The notes: a model not told the origin generated them from the sequence alone. 64,000 nt of DNA from Panulirus ornatus (GCF_036320965.1 NC_092236.1:15162018-15226017), one strand, 5' to 3'. Counted from the stretch's first letter, positions 38,388 through 50,596 are shown. Program-made: numbers and translations.

Positions 38388-38457
38388 TTATTGACCAACT
38401 CATAGGGGAGGATGAACAGCTGGGCTGACTGTGAACCTACTGCCACATCCAAGATTC
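38388..38457 (-). mobile_element. tRNA-derived SINE fragment
   Basis: On minus this matches the SINE segment just after box B: TGTGGCAGTAGG, then CAGCTGTTCATCCTCCCC and TTGGTCAATAAAT. The tRNA head and tail are missing. It sits within the CR1-like relic. Confidence 0.7.
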
Positions 38458-38641
38458 AATTTCATTCTCGCTGCGTTTCTTGGAGCCCTCTCCAGGAATT
38501 TCTGACACCTCATATGAAGGGACCAGGCGGTTGCTGCGTAATCTAGCTTAGGACGAACGTACTCCGCGTATATCTTTCTGATCATCTCGCTGTCTGTATG
38601 TATACCTATTGGCAATTTTGGCAGACAAAAATGACGTTTGC

Positions 38642-38767
<126 letters not shown>

Positions 38768-39004
38768 ATCTTTCTCACATGGAGTTCTCATCACATGAAC
38801 AAAGTTGATGTGATATTTATTCCTTGGTTTGTCTTGTAGCGTGACTCCTGTGTGGTATTCACCGTCAGGCCTGTTTGGACCTTCTGCATCTTCTCTTGGT
38901 CTCTTTGAATAATTTCGTAGTCCCCGTGGCTGTGCACTTTCCGTATAATTTCATCATCATAAGTAAATATATTCAGATAAGAATCTACATCGCTCGGCCA
39001 AGTA

Positions 39005-39262
39005 TTTGCAAAGATCAGAAATAGCGATGTGGTATATGGGAGGTGACGTGCTGGAAATGGATTGAACTAGGGAATATGAAGCGGTCGGGGTAAACCATGG
39101 AATTGGCCTATGGGGCTTGGCTGTGGAGGGGGGCACCTGGTTTCGGTGCATTATACGTAACAGCCACAAAATGGAAGCCTTTGTTTCGTCTGATCCTGAC
39201 GTTACCCCGCTAAAACAGGAAACGTCGAACAAATACGAAGAATAGTATGAAAAATCAGGACG
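39005..39262 (+). mobile_element. Diverged RTE-like LINE 3' fragment nested in CR1-like relic
   Basis: GCGATGTGGTATAT, GACGTGCTG, TGAAGCGGTCGGGGTAAACC and a TTTCGTCTG...CGCTAAAACAGG end follow the order of the LINE 3' end at 63380-63590 with many substitutions. The CR1-like minus-strand frame is broken exactly over this interval, after VLGPM and before the YDD-like region, which supports a nested insertion. Confidence 0.75.
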
Positions 39263-40004
39263 AGTCATAGGGCCCAGCACTTAGCCCTGGGTTACCCCAC
39301 TTGTCACATTCAGATCGAGTAGGGTCCCCTGACATGTGTCGTCTATTCCCTCCCAGTTAGGTAGCTGTCAATCAGTTTCTTCAGCCCTCCACTGACCCCT
39401 AGTTTAGATGTCTGCACTCGTCATCAGTCTTCTGTGGGGGAGAGTGTCAAAGACCTTCTGCCAATCAAGGAATATACAGCTCACCCGCCCGATCCCTTTT
39501 CTCAATAACATTGATTACTCGGTCATAAGAATCCATTAGGTTCATCACCCGAGATATTATTATGAATCTATTTTGTCTCCTACTTATCTTGAGTGGTTGA
39601 AATACTCTTCTTTGTGCTTCTTGATCTTATAGTTTACGCTTTGTAAGGATGCTGGACTGAAATTCAAGGCTACTTCTGTCTCTTTGTCTTCTTTAAGAAC
39701 ATCTTTATTTAGGGAGGTTTTCGTATATCATCAGTTGTTGAACACGGGTATATGAGTCCTCACTGCGGATGGTGAGGTGCTATCAAGACCCTGTGGGATT
39801 TGTTCGGGTCTAGCTCCCTCACAAGCCTCCTCACTTCCTCTGGAATTATTTCTCTATTTTCCAAGATATCTTCCCCCTCCCGTGGCTGGCAGTAGTGGGT
39901 ACCTCTGGGTCTCTGGGGATAGATGCACTCTGAAACTGTATCAGACTCCTCACATATGACCTCATCAGTGGCAACCACTTTCACCTCCCTGTTCTCCTTA
40001 GTTT

Positions 40005-40440
40005 GGTAATTGCTGGTGTTGTTGTACGGGTGTTGTGGTGTTCATGTCGAGATGTTATGGTGCTAGAGTGATATTGTGTTGGTGTTGTTTGTGATGTGAT
40101 TTTTGTGATTTATTCGTAATATATACTGTGTTGTTACGTAGGTGTTGTGAAGACGCTTTAACGGTTCTGTGGTGTCTTATTGTGATTGTATGTGTTGATG
40201 TAGTGTTGTGGTGTTGCTTTCTCGCGATGCGGTAGTATTGTAGCGTAATGTTTTGATGTTCCTGTTCTGGTAGTGTGGTGTTGTATGCTGTTGCCGAGGT
40301 AATGATAGAGTGATCTTGTGGTCTTGTTGGGGTAAGGGTTTTTTTGAGGTTATTTTGATGGTGATAATGATGGTGACACCGAGCTGGAGTTTGTGTTGTG
40401 ATGACGTTGGTATACTGTTGTGGTTATGATCTGATGTCCT
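40005..40440 (+). repeat. TGTTG/GTGG-rich low-complexity DNA (right block)
   Basis: GTTGTGGTGTTG-like words without fixed period, matching the block at 37160-37600. The two probably were continuous before the CR1-like LINE inserted. Confidence 0.65.
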
Positions 40441-40496
40441 AATGAAGCATCTTTCTTTTAGGTGATTCTGTTTTTATTTAGGATTTTCAGTTGTAA

Positions 40497-40596
<100 letters not shown>

Positions 40597-40599
40597 ATA

Positions 40600-41834
40600 G
40601 AATGTTGTAATATAGTGATATATTATTATATGATAGTGTGATTCGTATTTGTTTGAGTTATGGTGTTGTACCGCATGACTGGAGTTTTATAATGATGGTC
40701 CCTCAGGCGTTGTGTTGTTTGTTCCTATGACGTGCTGATGTAACCAACCATCTCCCTTTCCCATCCCTCTCCCGCTTCCCCCACCACCACAGACACCACA
40801 CGAACCCTCGTGTTTCGTACTTCCCGAGTCGGTATCACTTTACACGAACACTTGTGAACTGTTTTATCTGACTAATTAATCGTTTGATCAATACATGTAC
40901 ATTCAGGGTCAAAGACTGTTCGTGGTACGTATAAATGTGTCATTTACCGCATTCTGGGGCGGCACTGGGTTATTCCCTGTGTACTTGTGGTTATTTACAA
41001 TCCGTTTCCTTGGCTATGGGAGTCATACTTTGTGTATACATGTGCGTCATCAAGACAGGTTAATCACAACGTGCAACTTCAGGGGGAACTAGTAACTGTG
41101 TTATCTACACCTCAGCAAGTGGGTGAGGGGACACTCCACAGTCTGCAGCCTCGTAGCACAAGAGGAAATAGTGGAAGAGAGTGATAAACGCAGTAGAATT
41201 TGGAGAACAGTTGGTGAAGCACAGAAAAGTAGCGGAAGTTGACAAACAACATCTGAATCAGGCGATCTCTGACTTTGAAGATTCAGGGTTAACAAGACGC
41301 GCATCAGGCGTGTTTATGGGGTAACAAATATGTTCTGGAGCTTCGAAACAGATGTAGATTATAGTAAGAGGTACGAAAAGATTTAGTACAACCATAACTG
41401 ACCTGCTGAGTCTCACAGAGGTGAGAGATTAGAAGTGGGAGCAGATTGTCGCCCATCTAACGGAGAGAAAATTTAAAAGCGCAGAATGTTACTGAGATGA
41501 ATGAAGGAAATATGTGTATATTCACGGAACTGTCAGTCGCATGAATGAGTCCAATGTTGCTGTCACCCACCTGGTGATCCTTAGCAACTTCACATCTGGA
41601 CATTTCGTGATGTTTCGAATTCACACGAGGAAAAAGCGAAGGCAGGAGAAAGAGCGTGAAGGAGAATTTAGTGCAGATTGACAAGGATCAAAGACGCCAT
41701 CGACAGCACAGTATACGTAACATGAACGAGGAAGAGGAGACCCATACAGAAGGGCTGTCCTTATGCATTCGTAGACGTATTAAAGCAATATAGAAGCAAG
41801 AGTATAGCACTGACATGATCCCCCTACGTGGCCT
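40600..41834. other. Anonymous sequence, no gene recognised
   Basis: Only frames of up to 75 codons, with no recognised domain or repeat. Confidence 0.45.
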
Positions 41835-41857
41835 TACTACTACTACTACTACTACTG

Positions 41858-41890
<33 letters not shown>
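41835..41890 (+). repeat. (ACT)n trinucleotide array
   Basis: About 18 ACT units with one GCT change. Confidence 0.95.
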
Positions 41891-41897
<7 letters not shown>

Positions 41898-41999
41898 TAT
41901 CTCACCCAAAATGTGCTTATTAAGATGATAACAGCTATCAGATAGCTAGTAAGAGATTTGAAAGATAATCGAAATATTTCATAATGTAATCGCTGATCT

Positions 42000-42200
42000 A
42001 TTCACAAGGGCCCCAAAGGTTTCCACCAGAGGGAATAGAACGAAACACAATGGAAAGATAAGTAACTCTTGATGCATTGGAGAAATTTTCTACTACATAG
42101 CATCATGAATAGATGGAACCATCTTCCGAGCGAGATAGTGGCCACACCAATAACTACATCATTTCGATTTAGACCCGATAAATCCCTTGAAAACATAGGG
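42000..42200 (+). mobile_element. CR1/Jockey-like LINE C-terminal relic
   Basis: The plus-strand frame at 42069-42190 reads IMNRWNHLPSEIV followed by a TTSFRFRPDKSLEN stretch, the typical C-terminal end of CR1/Jockey-like reverse transcriptases. The upstream portion is frameshifted. It is 5'-truncated. Confidence 0.65.
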
Positions 42201-42721
42201 ATTACCTTAAATCCTTCATATCAGAGGCAGACACATATCACACATTGTGTGGTATTACATATCTAATACGTTCAAGATGGTTCTTGTGGTATGAATGAAT
42301 AAAGACATTCATGCTTACAATCGTGTGAAATGATACAAACAGATTGGTAAGAAGGTAAGTAGGTAGACAGTATACCACGCTCCGTGCCATGCGCAGCAAA
42401 TCGTAATTTGATATTCTGTCTCATGGGAAATCTTGCCTCGGCTCCTTGCACGTACATAAACGGCCCTTGGAAAACAAGGCAACTGGTAGTTATATTGCCC
42501 TTTACAACCTTGCTCGAGGAGGTCTTTACTGCACTTAATGGTGTGGTTAGGAGGTCAAGAAAGGTCTATAAATCTTGAGAGCGTGTAGGAAGCAGCGTGC
42601 CGAATGAGGAATATATATTAGCGAGCGTCACTTTCCGGGAGAACTTCCAACAACAATCGTGCGGGGCGGTGTGGTTACATTACCTCCTAAACCATGAAGA
42701 GCTGATGAGGCAAGACGGAAC

Positions 42722-42728
<7 letters not shown>
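42201..42728. other. Anonymous sequence, no gene recognised
   Basis: No further element recognised downstream of the CR1-like relic. Confidence 0.4.

Positions 42729-42790
<62 letters not shown>
42729..42790. repeat. (CT)n microsatellite
   Basis: About 31 CT units. Confidence 0.97.
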
Positions 42791-42792
<2 letters not shown>

Positions 42793-42879
42793 ATGAGTAG
42801 TCTTTGTTTATTTTCAGCGAAAGGAGGAAATTGTCCGTTTCTTTTCAATGTATGCGTATATATGTGAGTGTATGCATGT

Positions 42880-42955
42880 TATTCATTACCTGTACTCACC
42901 TATTTGCACGATACGGGGAGGGAGTTCTTCACTCGTGGTGACCTGTCTCTTGAAA
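42880..42955 (-). mobile_element. CR1-like / SINE 3' tail fragment
   Basis: On minus it reads CACCACGAGTGAAGAACTCC followed by CTCCCCGTATCG and AATAGGTGAGTAC. This is the tail found at the end of the CR1-like LINE (37618-37690) and the SINEs at 8774 and 50755. The sequence alone does not say which parent it came from. Confidence 0.6.
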
Positions 42956-42964
42956 ATTGCGTGC

Positions 42965-43003
42965 ATGTGTGTGTGTGTGTTGTGTGTGTGTGTGTGTGTG
43001 TGT
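42965..43003. repeat. (GT)n microsatellite
   Basis: About 19 GT units with one slip. Confidence 0.95.
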
Positions 43004-43034
43004 AAAGGTGGATAGGGAGAGAGATAGACAGTGA

Positions 43035-43270
43035 AACATAGTCATAGTGTGACGCACTGATTATTGTGATGTAGCAATTAGTGTAAACACGTCGGTGCAG
43101 TGTGCTGATCAGTGTGACTTTGTGATCAGTGACGCAGTTATTAGTGTGACGTGATGGTGGTGGTGGTGGTTGATGTGACGCGATGATGAGCTTGACGTGG
43201 CGAGCACCGTCACACAGTGATCAGGGGACATGATCATCAGTGAGACATAGTGATCATCGTGACTTAGTGA
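43035..43270 (+). repeat. Cryptic GTGATCAGTGTGAC repeat
   Basis: GTGATCA and GTGACG words recur irregularly every 15-30 bp. Confidence 0.6.
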
Positions 43271-44389
43271 GGAAGTAAGGAAGAGAGACAGACTGCCATT
43301 CTCTACCTTGCTTGTATAGTACACAGTATATTGGATATACATTGCTCCCTCTCTCACAATCCAGCCAGCCAGCACCAACTATGGCCTCGGTGAGGTCTCG
43401 TCAATCGAGTCTCTTAAAAATCTTCCATCTCTTCTCCTGCCCCCGAGGTTCCTGAAGCGCCTATACTGGATGTGGGCTTCCCATCATCAAATACCTCATC
43501 AACTGTGGGTGGGGGGAAAAATGTCTTGGACGCCTCGTTCTCATCATAGCTTCAAAGACTCTGTATATGGAAGTGTTTTTGCCTCGACCTAACAGACTAG
43601 TGGAACCTTCATCTGACTGACCTTTTTCCCCCAAAACTCGCCAAGTTCATGATCCATCATCATTCCAATTAAAGTGAAACGGGTAAACAAGTGAGAAATT
43701 TACCATCAGATTAATAGCTGGGGAGGTTAATGATGTTTACCAGTAGCTGCTCCACCGCTACCCAATGATGCCCTTCTCAATAAGCTTCATCATTCATTTC
43801 CAGGAATTCCTCCTCGAACAATAACTCAAGATAACATTTGAATAGGTACAGGGGAACCTAGACTTAGCCTTATCTCAGATAATGAGTAAAGATTATACTG
43901 CCAGTATCATGGGATTGGCTAGGATCCAGTGCTTCATAATTATCTAACACTATCGAAAGTTAAGAGACCAAGAATTTCGTCATTACAGCCAGTACTCTTA
44001 GTTTCTCATTATCTCCCTGGCATTTTCATTTCTCCTTTGAAACCGAGCGGAAAAAACCTATTCAGCAGGAAATACTCTCTGTCTGGCCATAATGACATCA
44101 TCCTACGTTTGCTTTACCCTCGCCACCAACTCATTTCAGCTTTAGATTACATAACTCCTCTCTTTAGATTATGAGGTTATGAAATGGCTTTACATAGGAT
44201 ATTCATGGAGTAAACCAAATCTTAGTATTTTAACCAAGGACTTTGACTATAAAACCCCAGAAACTGTCTTCACTCTTTGTAACTCCTTTTTGGAACACAT
44301 CTTGAACTTGCAGTCTAATTCTGGACCCTGGATTACTAAACGATCTACGGAAAAACTGAACAAATACAGGGAAGGGTTACAAAGCTAAA
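43271..44389. other. Anonymous sequence, no gene recognised
   Basis: Frames at 43929-44174 and 44179-44388 have no domain I can name. The second lies directly upstream of a CR1-like C-terminus and might belong to that relic. Confidence 0.4.
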
Positions 44390-44710
44390 TCCAACCCTAT
44401 GAATATCGCTGTAAGAAGAGAGACTAAAACAAAAATCAGATGTCTTTTCTCTTAGGAAGCTTAGGATTCGAGGTGACTTCATGAAAGTCTTCAAAAATGT
44501 TGAATGAATTATAGATCATGAAGACCTTTTAGAAATTCGTGGCTGTCCAACAAATGGAATGAAGCTTAGAGTTAAAAGATGCAGTACGAACAACGAGGGT
44601 ATTTTCTTTGCAAATTGAGCCATTGAACACTGGAACAAGTTACTGTCAAACATTGTTTATGCAAAAACTAGGAAAATCTTGAATAATCGGTTAAACGAAT
44701 ATTTCATCAG
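44390..44710 (+). mobile_element. CR1/Jockey-like LINE C-terminal relic
   Basis: Plus-strand conceptual pieces RGDFMKVFKNVE, a stretch ending RVKRCSTNNEGIFFAN, and AIEHWNKLLSNIVYAKT, then a NNRLNEYF end. They match in order the RGDLIEVFK, RKNFFS, WN-LP and FKNRLD landmarks of CR1/Jockey-like ORF2 C-termini. Stops interrupt it. A 16-bp hairpin (GCGCACTCCTGTGCGC) lies downstream at about 44828. Confidence 0.7.
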
Positions 44711-47068
44711 TTTGGATATAAGGAGCCCTCTCACTGTCCTGTCCAAGCTCATATAGCCTCAATTATCTCGAAGAAACTTGCAGATAACTTCGTCATGGCC
44801 AAAAGGCAACTCATTATCTGTGTTTTCTGCGCACTCCTGTGCGCAGTAGGTTTCGTTTTCTTTTCATCCATAAATCCTATTGTAGTGAAAATGTAACATT
44901 TGACAAGTACACCCCTGAAGTAAAGATTTGCTAAATTCAGTCTCTCCATAGTTATATATGATGGGGAACTGCCAGAGTTGAGACCTGTCACCATAAATTT
45001 CAAACCCACTGTGGCAATCTAGGAAATGTTATCATAATGAAATCTTAATACAAGGTGACTCTAAAGGTATTCCCCGATTTCTATGGCCTTAATCTTTCAT
45101 GAAATTCCATTGTGGAATTTCCCCCTTGGACCCTCTCGTAGGAAGCTAGCCTTCAGCACGCATTAATGGCCGGGAAGGAAGAGGCGAAGGGTTAAAAGAG
45201 AATGAAATTTCCTTCGATTACATCTTGGCTTTTCCTTCAGCCTTGAAGGGCTTGAGTTATACATGCTGTATCGGCGTCTCCCAGAAATCAAGGCGAAGGA
45301 GCGTTAAGGCGACCTAATATCACAAGCCATGTAGACCCAGTTTTCCAACTGGAAGGCTTGAGGCATCCCTAGGACCAGCTAACATCCCACCGTTCTCTGT
45401 GTATCGAGAAGTGGAAGCACAGTGTGAGCCAGGCGTTACCTGTACCTTAACTTGGACACTACAAGATTGGACCTCAGGCCTCGGGTCGCTCTGAAGTCGC
45501 CACACCTGCATTGTACAGCTCTCGCCGATCACGCCTTTGAAGTCTAGGGCAGACATAAAGACGCGAGCAATATAATCATGCAGACATCCAGTCAAGAATG
45601 TATATGAACAGGAGAGTGTGATGAAGAACTCTGTAAAGCAGCTAGAATATGAGCTGCAATATGAGGTGACATTTCACGCCGTATCTTTAAAAAACGTCAG
45701 AGGCATGAGTCGTTATATGAAAGCTTATGTTGTCCATAAATCAAGAGGGGGATCATAACTCACCTTTTTATACCCCTGTAGCTTCATCGACTATGATATC
45801 AGAAGACTTATGTGTCAGGTTATTCACGTTCTGTTGGGGGGCGACCCTGAGAATAATGGCTTTGTCCCTATCCTCTCACCCCGAAGTGCCCCTAGCTAGT
45901 TCACTTCTCTTACAACTAGGGCACTGACGGAAGAGTCTGCTGCAGGAATCGTAAAATTTACGATAGAGAGAAATCTTTGTAGACTATAATCGTATACACC
46001 ACTTGGAAGAACAAAGAAACAACTATACTTCTCTAACAAATGACTGTGGAGATTACACCTCTGAATAGGGAACGATAAATGTGAATAGATGAAATAAAAG
46101 CGTTTAGAAATAAAGACAGGAGCTTACGTTATACAGTCCTCATAAGAAAATGTTTTGTATGTTTATCTCCACCAAGTGATGTTAACGCGCTCATCTCATT
46201 ACGCTCACTGACGAAGCTGCTGCCACATAATTTCTCATACGCACTTCTGGCCTAATCGTCCATGGCTACAGTACGTCAGGGAGCTATATCTCAGCCTATA
46301 AGCAGTAGTTATATATTTCTTTTATTACTATCAGACTATTTCATTACGTAACTCTCTCTCTCTCTCTCTATCAATGGCAATCTTTGTAATGGTTAAGTAA
46401 GTAAATGGAACGCGATTTTATGCCGATCTTGCGCAACAAGATCGTCATTTCAACCCGACAGCCGACACTCCTTGCTTCGGAGTGCTGTGTTTACTATCTT
46501 GTGACTGAGTGATTGGCCTTCCGTGATCCTTATTTCTCACATTATCCGCTTACAAGTAAGCTGTCAGTTAGTTTTGTTCACTTTGCATCAGGTATTATCA
46601 TATCAGCCTCCCGTACGTGTGTGTTGTGACAGGGAGTATGTAGTAGTCCACTCAGTATCATACGTGGGAACGAACTCGATAAGTATGCATTAATGTCCTC
46701 CGTTACGTATGGCGTTTGATGTATTCGAAGCTGATTCGACCCCATCGTGAAAAACCACCAGTCTGAACCATTTTCCGTACCACTAGGTCAGATGATTATT
46801 TAAACAAGTGTGCTACAGTTTTAATCCCCTTACTTCATCCATATGTGATGTATGATTTTATATAATGTTTATGAATATTTGTTAACCCCCCTTTGATATC
46901 GATACTCTATATTCTTTAATGGAATCAAAGATCGTTTAATCCAACACTCTCCAGGTTGGAATTCAAGTAAATGAGTCATCTGTGAGTTCCAGTGAATTCC
47001 TACCGAGACTTATGTAAATATTTCCAAAAAGTTTAGGTGTGACATATGACAGACATACATACATATCG
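44711..47068. other. Anonymous sequence, no gene recognised
   Basis: No coding region or known element. A short (CT)n occurs at 46351-46368. A 6-bp-stem hairpin near 46468 precedes sequence faintly like the Penelope-like 3' region, too weak to call. Confidence 0.4.
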
Positions 47069-47101
47069 CATTCATTATATCTGTCCCAGATATAATGAAT
47101 G
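47069..47101. repeat. Perfect 15-bp inverted repeat with 3-bp spacer
   Basis: CATTCATTATATCTG and its exact reverse complement are separated by TCC. It lies next to the junction where Penelope-like sequence switches strand. Confidence 0.9.
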
Positions 47102-47220
47102 TGTTTGACCTTCAACGAAGAACTTGGTAGGCGAATAAGCTGCATACATCAAATCTGATCTTTATGATTTTCACATTTAGCTGTGAGAATTTAATTAGTT
47201 TATGCAAAAGTAATGTTTTT
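47102..47220 (-). mobile_element. Inverted Penelope-like RT fragment
   Basis: The minus frame reads LHKLIKFSQLNVKIIKIRF followed by DVCSLF, resembling the plus-strand NKLNDINVDFDFQLISFD plus VSSLFTKV at 47755-47835. It appears to be a small inverted copy of the same RT segment, adjoining plus-strand Penelope-like sequence. Confidence 0.55.
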
Positions 47221-47854
47221 CTAATCAAAAGTTTTTCATCTTTGTCCCTTTCATTGCCATATATGTATGGACTTATCAAAACACACAAACCAAATTTTCC
47301 AGCAAGACCCATAGTGAGTTCAGTGGGCTATGCCAGGTTGTCAAAAGCAGGGGATCCTAAATTGCCTTAAAAGGTTTATGAAAACTATTAACAGCTTAAA
47401 GAAGATAATGATATACATATTACTAAAGCAGATAAGGGTAACACAGATGCGTTTATGAACAAAAGGGATTATTCATTTAAAGAGAATGATCTTTTAAGTG
47501 ATGACACAGCATACTTTAACACAGTAAGAGTCCCCTAGAAGCAGTTAAAAAACTGAAGTTGTTAACAGTTTGTCATCTTTGTCCCCTTCATTGATGGATT
47601 TATAAAAAGATATAAACCAAATTTTCTAGCAAGACCCATAGTGAGTTCAGTGGGCTCCCTCATATAAATTGTCAAAGTGGTTAGTTTTTTTTTATCATTC
47701 CCATTATTGGGTAAGATATCAGATTCTAATATCATGAACAATGTAGAATTAGTCAACAAGCTTAATGATATCAATGTTGATTTTGATTTCCAACTGATTA
47801 GCTTTGATGTTTCATCACTTTTCACAAAAGTTCTAGGAATGTTTAGTTGTTGCA

Positions 47855-48989
47855 TTGGAAAATATTAATTCGCCTGTTTCAAAGTATGTTTTTATTGAAT
47901 TGATAAAACTGTGTATAAAGGAATGTGTATTTCAGTGTATAAAAGAATGTGTATTTCAGTTTAATGGAGAATTTTACTCTCAAAAATTTGATGTGGCAAT
48001 GGGTAACCCTCTTTCACCTGTATTAAGTAATATTTACATGAAACTCTTTGAAACAAAGTTACTAGTGGATATCTTACCCTCTAATGCAATCTGGTGTAGG
48101 TATGTAGATGATGTACTTTGTGTTTGGCCAACAAGTGAAAATTTACTAACATTCCTCCCTTTGCTTAACAATTTAGTACCTTCTATTAACTCTACTGTAG
48201 AACTTAGAAATAATGGTTTGTTACCATTTTAAGGCTGCATGATCCATAGGGATGGAAACAAGTTTAGCATATACAGAAAACCTACCAATGTATGCTCATA
48301 CATCCATTATGACTTAGCTCAATATGACAGAGTTGAATTATCATCATTCAAGTCTATGTTCCTTAGGGCATTACTTATTTGCGGTCCAGAGGTCATTGAT
48401 GAATATGAAAAGATATATTCTATTAGATCCAAGTTGAACTATCCCAGATCTTTCATTGATAAATCCCTTGAGTTGGCAAAGATATTTCATAGAGTTAAAC
48501 CCAAACCTCCCCTTTTCACCAAGAAGCTTTTAGTTCTCCCTTTTAGTGATAATCTACTTTACTTCCCATGTTGCTTAAATCCTTTAATGTAAATGTTGCC
48601 TTCAGCAACAACAGTACTATAAAGAATATCTTAATCAGGAACTCAACAGAAAGTTCTGCAGGATGCATCTATAGAGTGCCATGTAAAAATTGATAAGTTT
48701 CATGTTGGGCAGACTGGTAAGAACCTTTCTGTTACACTTAAGCAACATAGATGTTGTACGAGAACAGGACAAGAATGTTAATCATGTTAAAAATTATGAT
48801 CATTATATTGACTGGAGTAATGCCACTTCAGTTATTTACTCTAACTCCTGTACCACGAGAAATATCTTTAAATCATCTATTATTAGATACACGAAGAATT
48901 GTAACGTTGATATTAGTGAAGGTCTATACAAGTTGAATAGCTTTATTGTTAGTAAAATTTGTAAACAGTCCCCTTTCTTGTCCACATAA
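47855..48989 (+). pseudogene. Penelope-like RT plus GIY-YIG endonuclease, broken
   Basis: This is the best-preserved coding part. Frame 47855-48232 has MGNPLSPVLSNIYMKLFE and the catalytic YVDD. A stop at 48230 breaks it before the next in-phase segment (48239-48592), which carries the post-RT region. Frame 48690-48989 holds the C-terminal endonuclease part. Penelope-like elements normally encode these in one ORF and use the GIY-YIG nuclease to nick target DNA. Here at least three frame changes or stops separate the parts. A CIKECVFQ tandem duplication at about 47911-47960 is an additional local defect. Confidence 0.82.
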
Positions 48990-49114
48990 TAGATTTATGA
49001 TACGCATGTTGCCAGAATTGAACGCACCCGACCTCTGTTCGGGTGGTCTTGTTTACCTAATGTCGTCCTAGCTACGTCTCTTCATTGTGTATCAAGTGAC
49101 TTACATTTCTTTCT

Positions 49115-49166
49115 TGTATCTCCCGTGATGATGTGATTTTTACACGAAAGTGCACTCGGGAAGTTA
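49115..49166 (+). ncRNA. Hammerhead-ribozyme-like motif in Penelope-like 3' region
   Basis: GTGATGA (49125-49131) occupies the place of the conserved CUGAUGA. A GTG/CAC helix with an AT-rich loop follows, then GAAA (49146-49149). Next come a palindromic GTGCAC and TC, then GGG, which can pair with the CCC before the core (stem I). The short palindromic stem III recalls hammerheads reported in Penelope-like elements. Defects are the first core base (G for C) and one extra T before stem II, so this copy is probably inactive. Confidence 0.4.
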
Positions 49167-49228
49167 TCGTGTTCCTTTTCCTTGTGGACATATGGGAATA
49201 TACTTGATTACGCGCTCAGTTATGATTT

Positions 49229-49234
<6 letters not shown>

Positions 49235-49301
<67 letters not shown>
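49235..49301. repeat. (TA)n microsatellite
   Basis: AT run between the Penelope-like 3' region and LINE-tail element copy 4. Confidence 0.96.
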
Positions 49302-49304
<3 letters not shown>

Positions 49305-49357
49305 CATACATATTTGCCATTTCCCGCATTAGCGAGTTAGCGATGAGAACAGAGAAC
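49302..49357 (-). mobile_element. Short LINE-tail element, copy 4 (3' end only)
   Basis: On minus only the terminal portion is present: CAGTTCTCTGTTCTC, a GCTAACTCGCTAATGCGGGA block, then AAATGGCAAATATG. It adjoins (TA)n on its 3' side. Confidence 0.7.
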
Positions 49358-49395
49358 TGAGCCTATCGTGTTTCATTTTCCCCGTGGACTCGTAG

Positions 49396-49398
<3 letters not shown>
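49358..49398 (+). mobile_element. Second fragment of Penelope-like 3' region
   Basis: TATCGTGTTTCATTTTCCCC and GTGGACTCGTAGGAATATA repeat the segment at 49165-49202 with about 85% identity by eye. Two copies of the Penelope-like terminal sequence thus flank the (TA)n and LINE-tail insertion. Confidence 0.7.
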
Positions 49399-49465
<67 letters not shown>

Positions 49466-49495
49466 TTACTCACACACACACACACGCACACACAC
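49399..49495. repeat. (TA)n then (CA)n microsatellite
   Basis: AT run to 49463 followed by a short CA run with a CGCA interruption, at the 3' end of the minus-strand SINE. Confidence 0.95.
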
Positions 49496-49669
49496 CAAAG
49501 CCTAAGCAAATTACCCATTTATTGACCAACCCTAAGGGTAAGATGAATACCTGAGTTGGATGTAGGCCGACTGCCATGCCTAGGATTTGAATCCATTTGG
49601 GTCCGACCCCGTTCTATCCCTTGCTGACTCATGGTTAGTACTGCTAATCACTAAACCATGAAGGTCCGT
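49496..49669 (-). mobile_element. tRNA-derived SINE
   Basis: On minus it has an A-box-like region TGGTTTAGTGATTAGC (about 49643-49661) and a B box GGATTCAAATCC (49583-49594). The shared body GGCAGTCGG and TTGGTCAATAAATGGGTA follow. The 3' end passes into GT and AT dinucleotides instead of the CR1-like tail. Confidence 0.8.
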
Positions 49670-49773
49670 AAAAAATGTGTGTGTGCAAGATGCAAGACAT
49701 CGTATATGTACAGTCTTGAGAGGGGATATCGTGAGTGTAAAACCCTGTCCTTGCTATGCAAAAATAATCACCG

Positions 49774-49787
49774 CACACACACACACA

Positions 49788-49866
<79 letters not shown>
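49774..49866. repeat. (CA)n microsatellite
   Basis: CA run with three TCACA or TACA interruptions. Confidence 0.96.
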
Positions 49867-49867
<1 letters not shown>

Positions 49868-50139
49868 AGAATACACATAAAAAAGCATACGTGTTCAAAT
49901 ATTTACAATGTGTGTTCACTCGGAAATGGAATATAAATAGGAGGATTCCATTTCGAAATTACAAAAGAGAATTTTCACGAATTGTTTGTTGCCGCAGACA
50001 CAGCTGTTCCTAATATCAGAAACGACAGAAAAGGTCCGCTTAGGTATTCAGGTGTTAGAGGTGAGGAGTAACCATTATATATTTTGGGTTAAATCATTAT
50101 TTCCCAGATACTTAACACATATTTGACCTCCTTAACCTA

Positions 50140-50142
<3 letters not shown>

Positions 50143-50209
<67 letters not shown>
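50143..50209. repeat. (TA)n microsatellite
   Basis: AT run on the 5' side of LINE-tail element copy 5. Confidence 0.96.

Positions 50210-50596
<387 letters not shown>

Larger units (their letters stand above)
47221..49234 (+). mobile_element. Penelope-like retroelement, rearranged
   Basis: Segments in order are as follows. YMYGLIKTHKPNFPARPIVS lies at about 47265. An N-terminal RT stretch (DNDIHITKADKGNT) lies at about 47410. A second, frameshifted copy of the KTHKPNF region lies at 47569-47655. Next come LISFDVSSLFTKV (about 47795), the core RT with YVDDVLCVW (about 48100) and a YRKPTNVCSYIH stretch (about 48270). The GIY-YIG-type endonuclease region follows (YRVPCKN, FHVGQTGKNLSV, then NYDHYIDWSN; 48670-48830), ending SFIVSKICKQ. 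The 3' region to 49234 holds an ACCCGA/TCGGGT hairpin and a hammerhead-like motif. Frameshifts and stops make it non-functional. Confidence 0.85.

Noticed and set aside
46430..46560. Hairpin and flanking sequence resembling the Penelope-like 3' region
   Set aside because: Only a short hairpin and a TGTTTAC-like word are shared, too little to call a terminal repeat.
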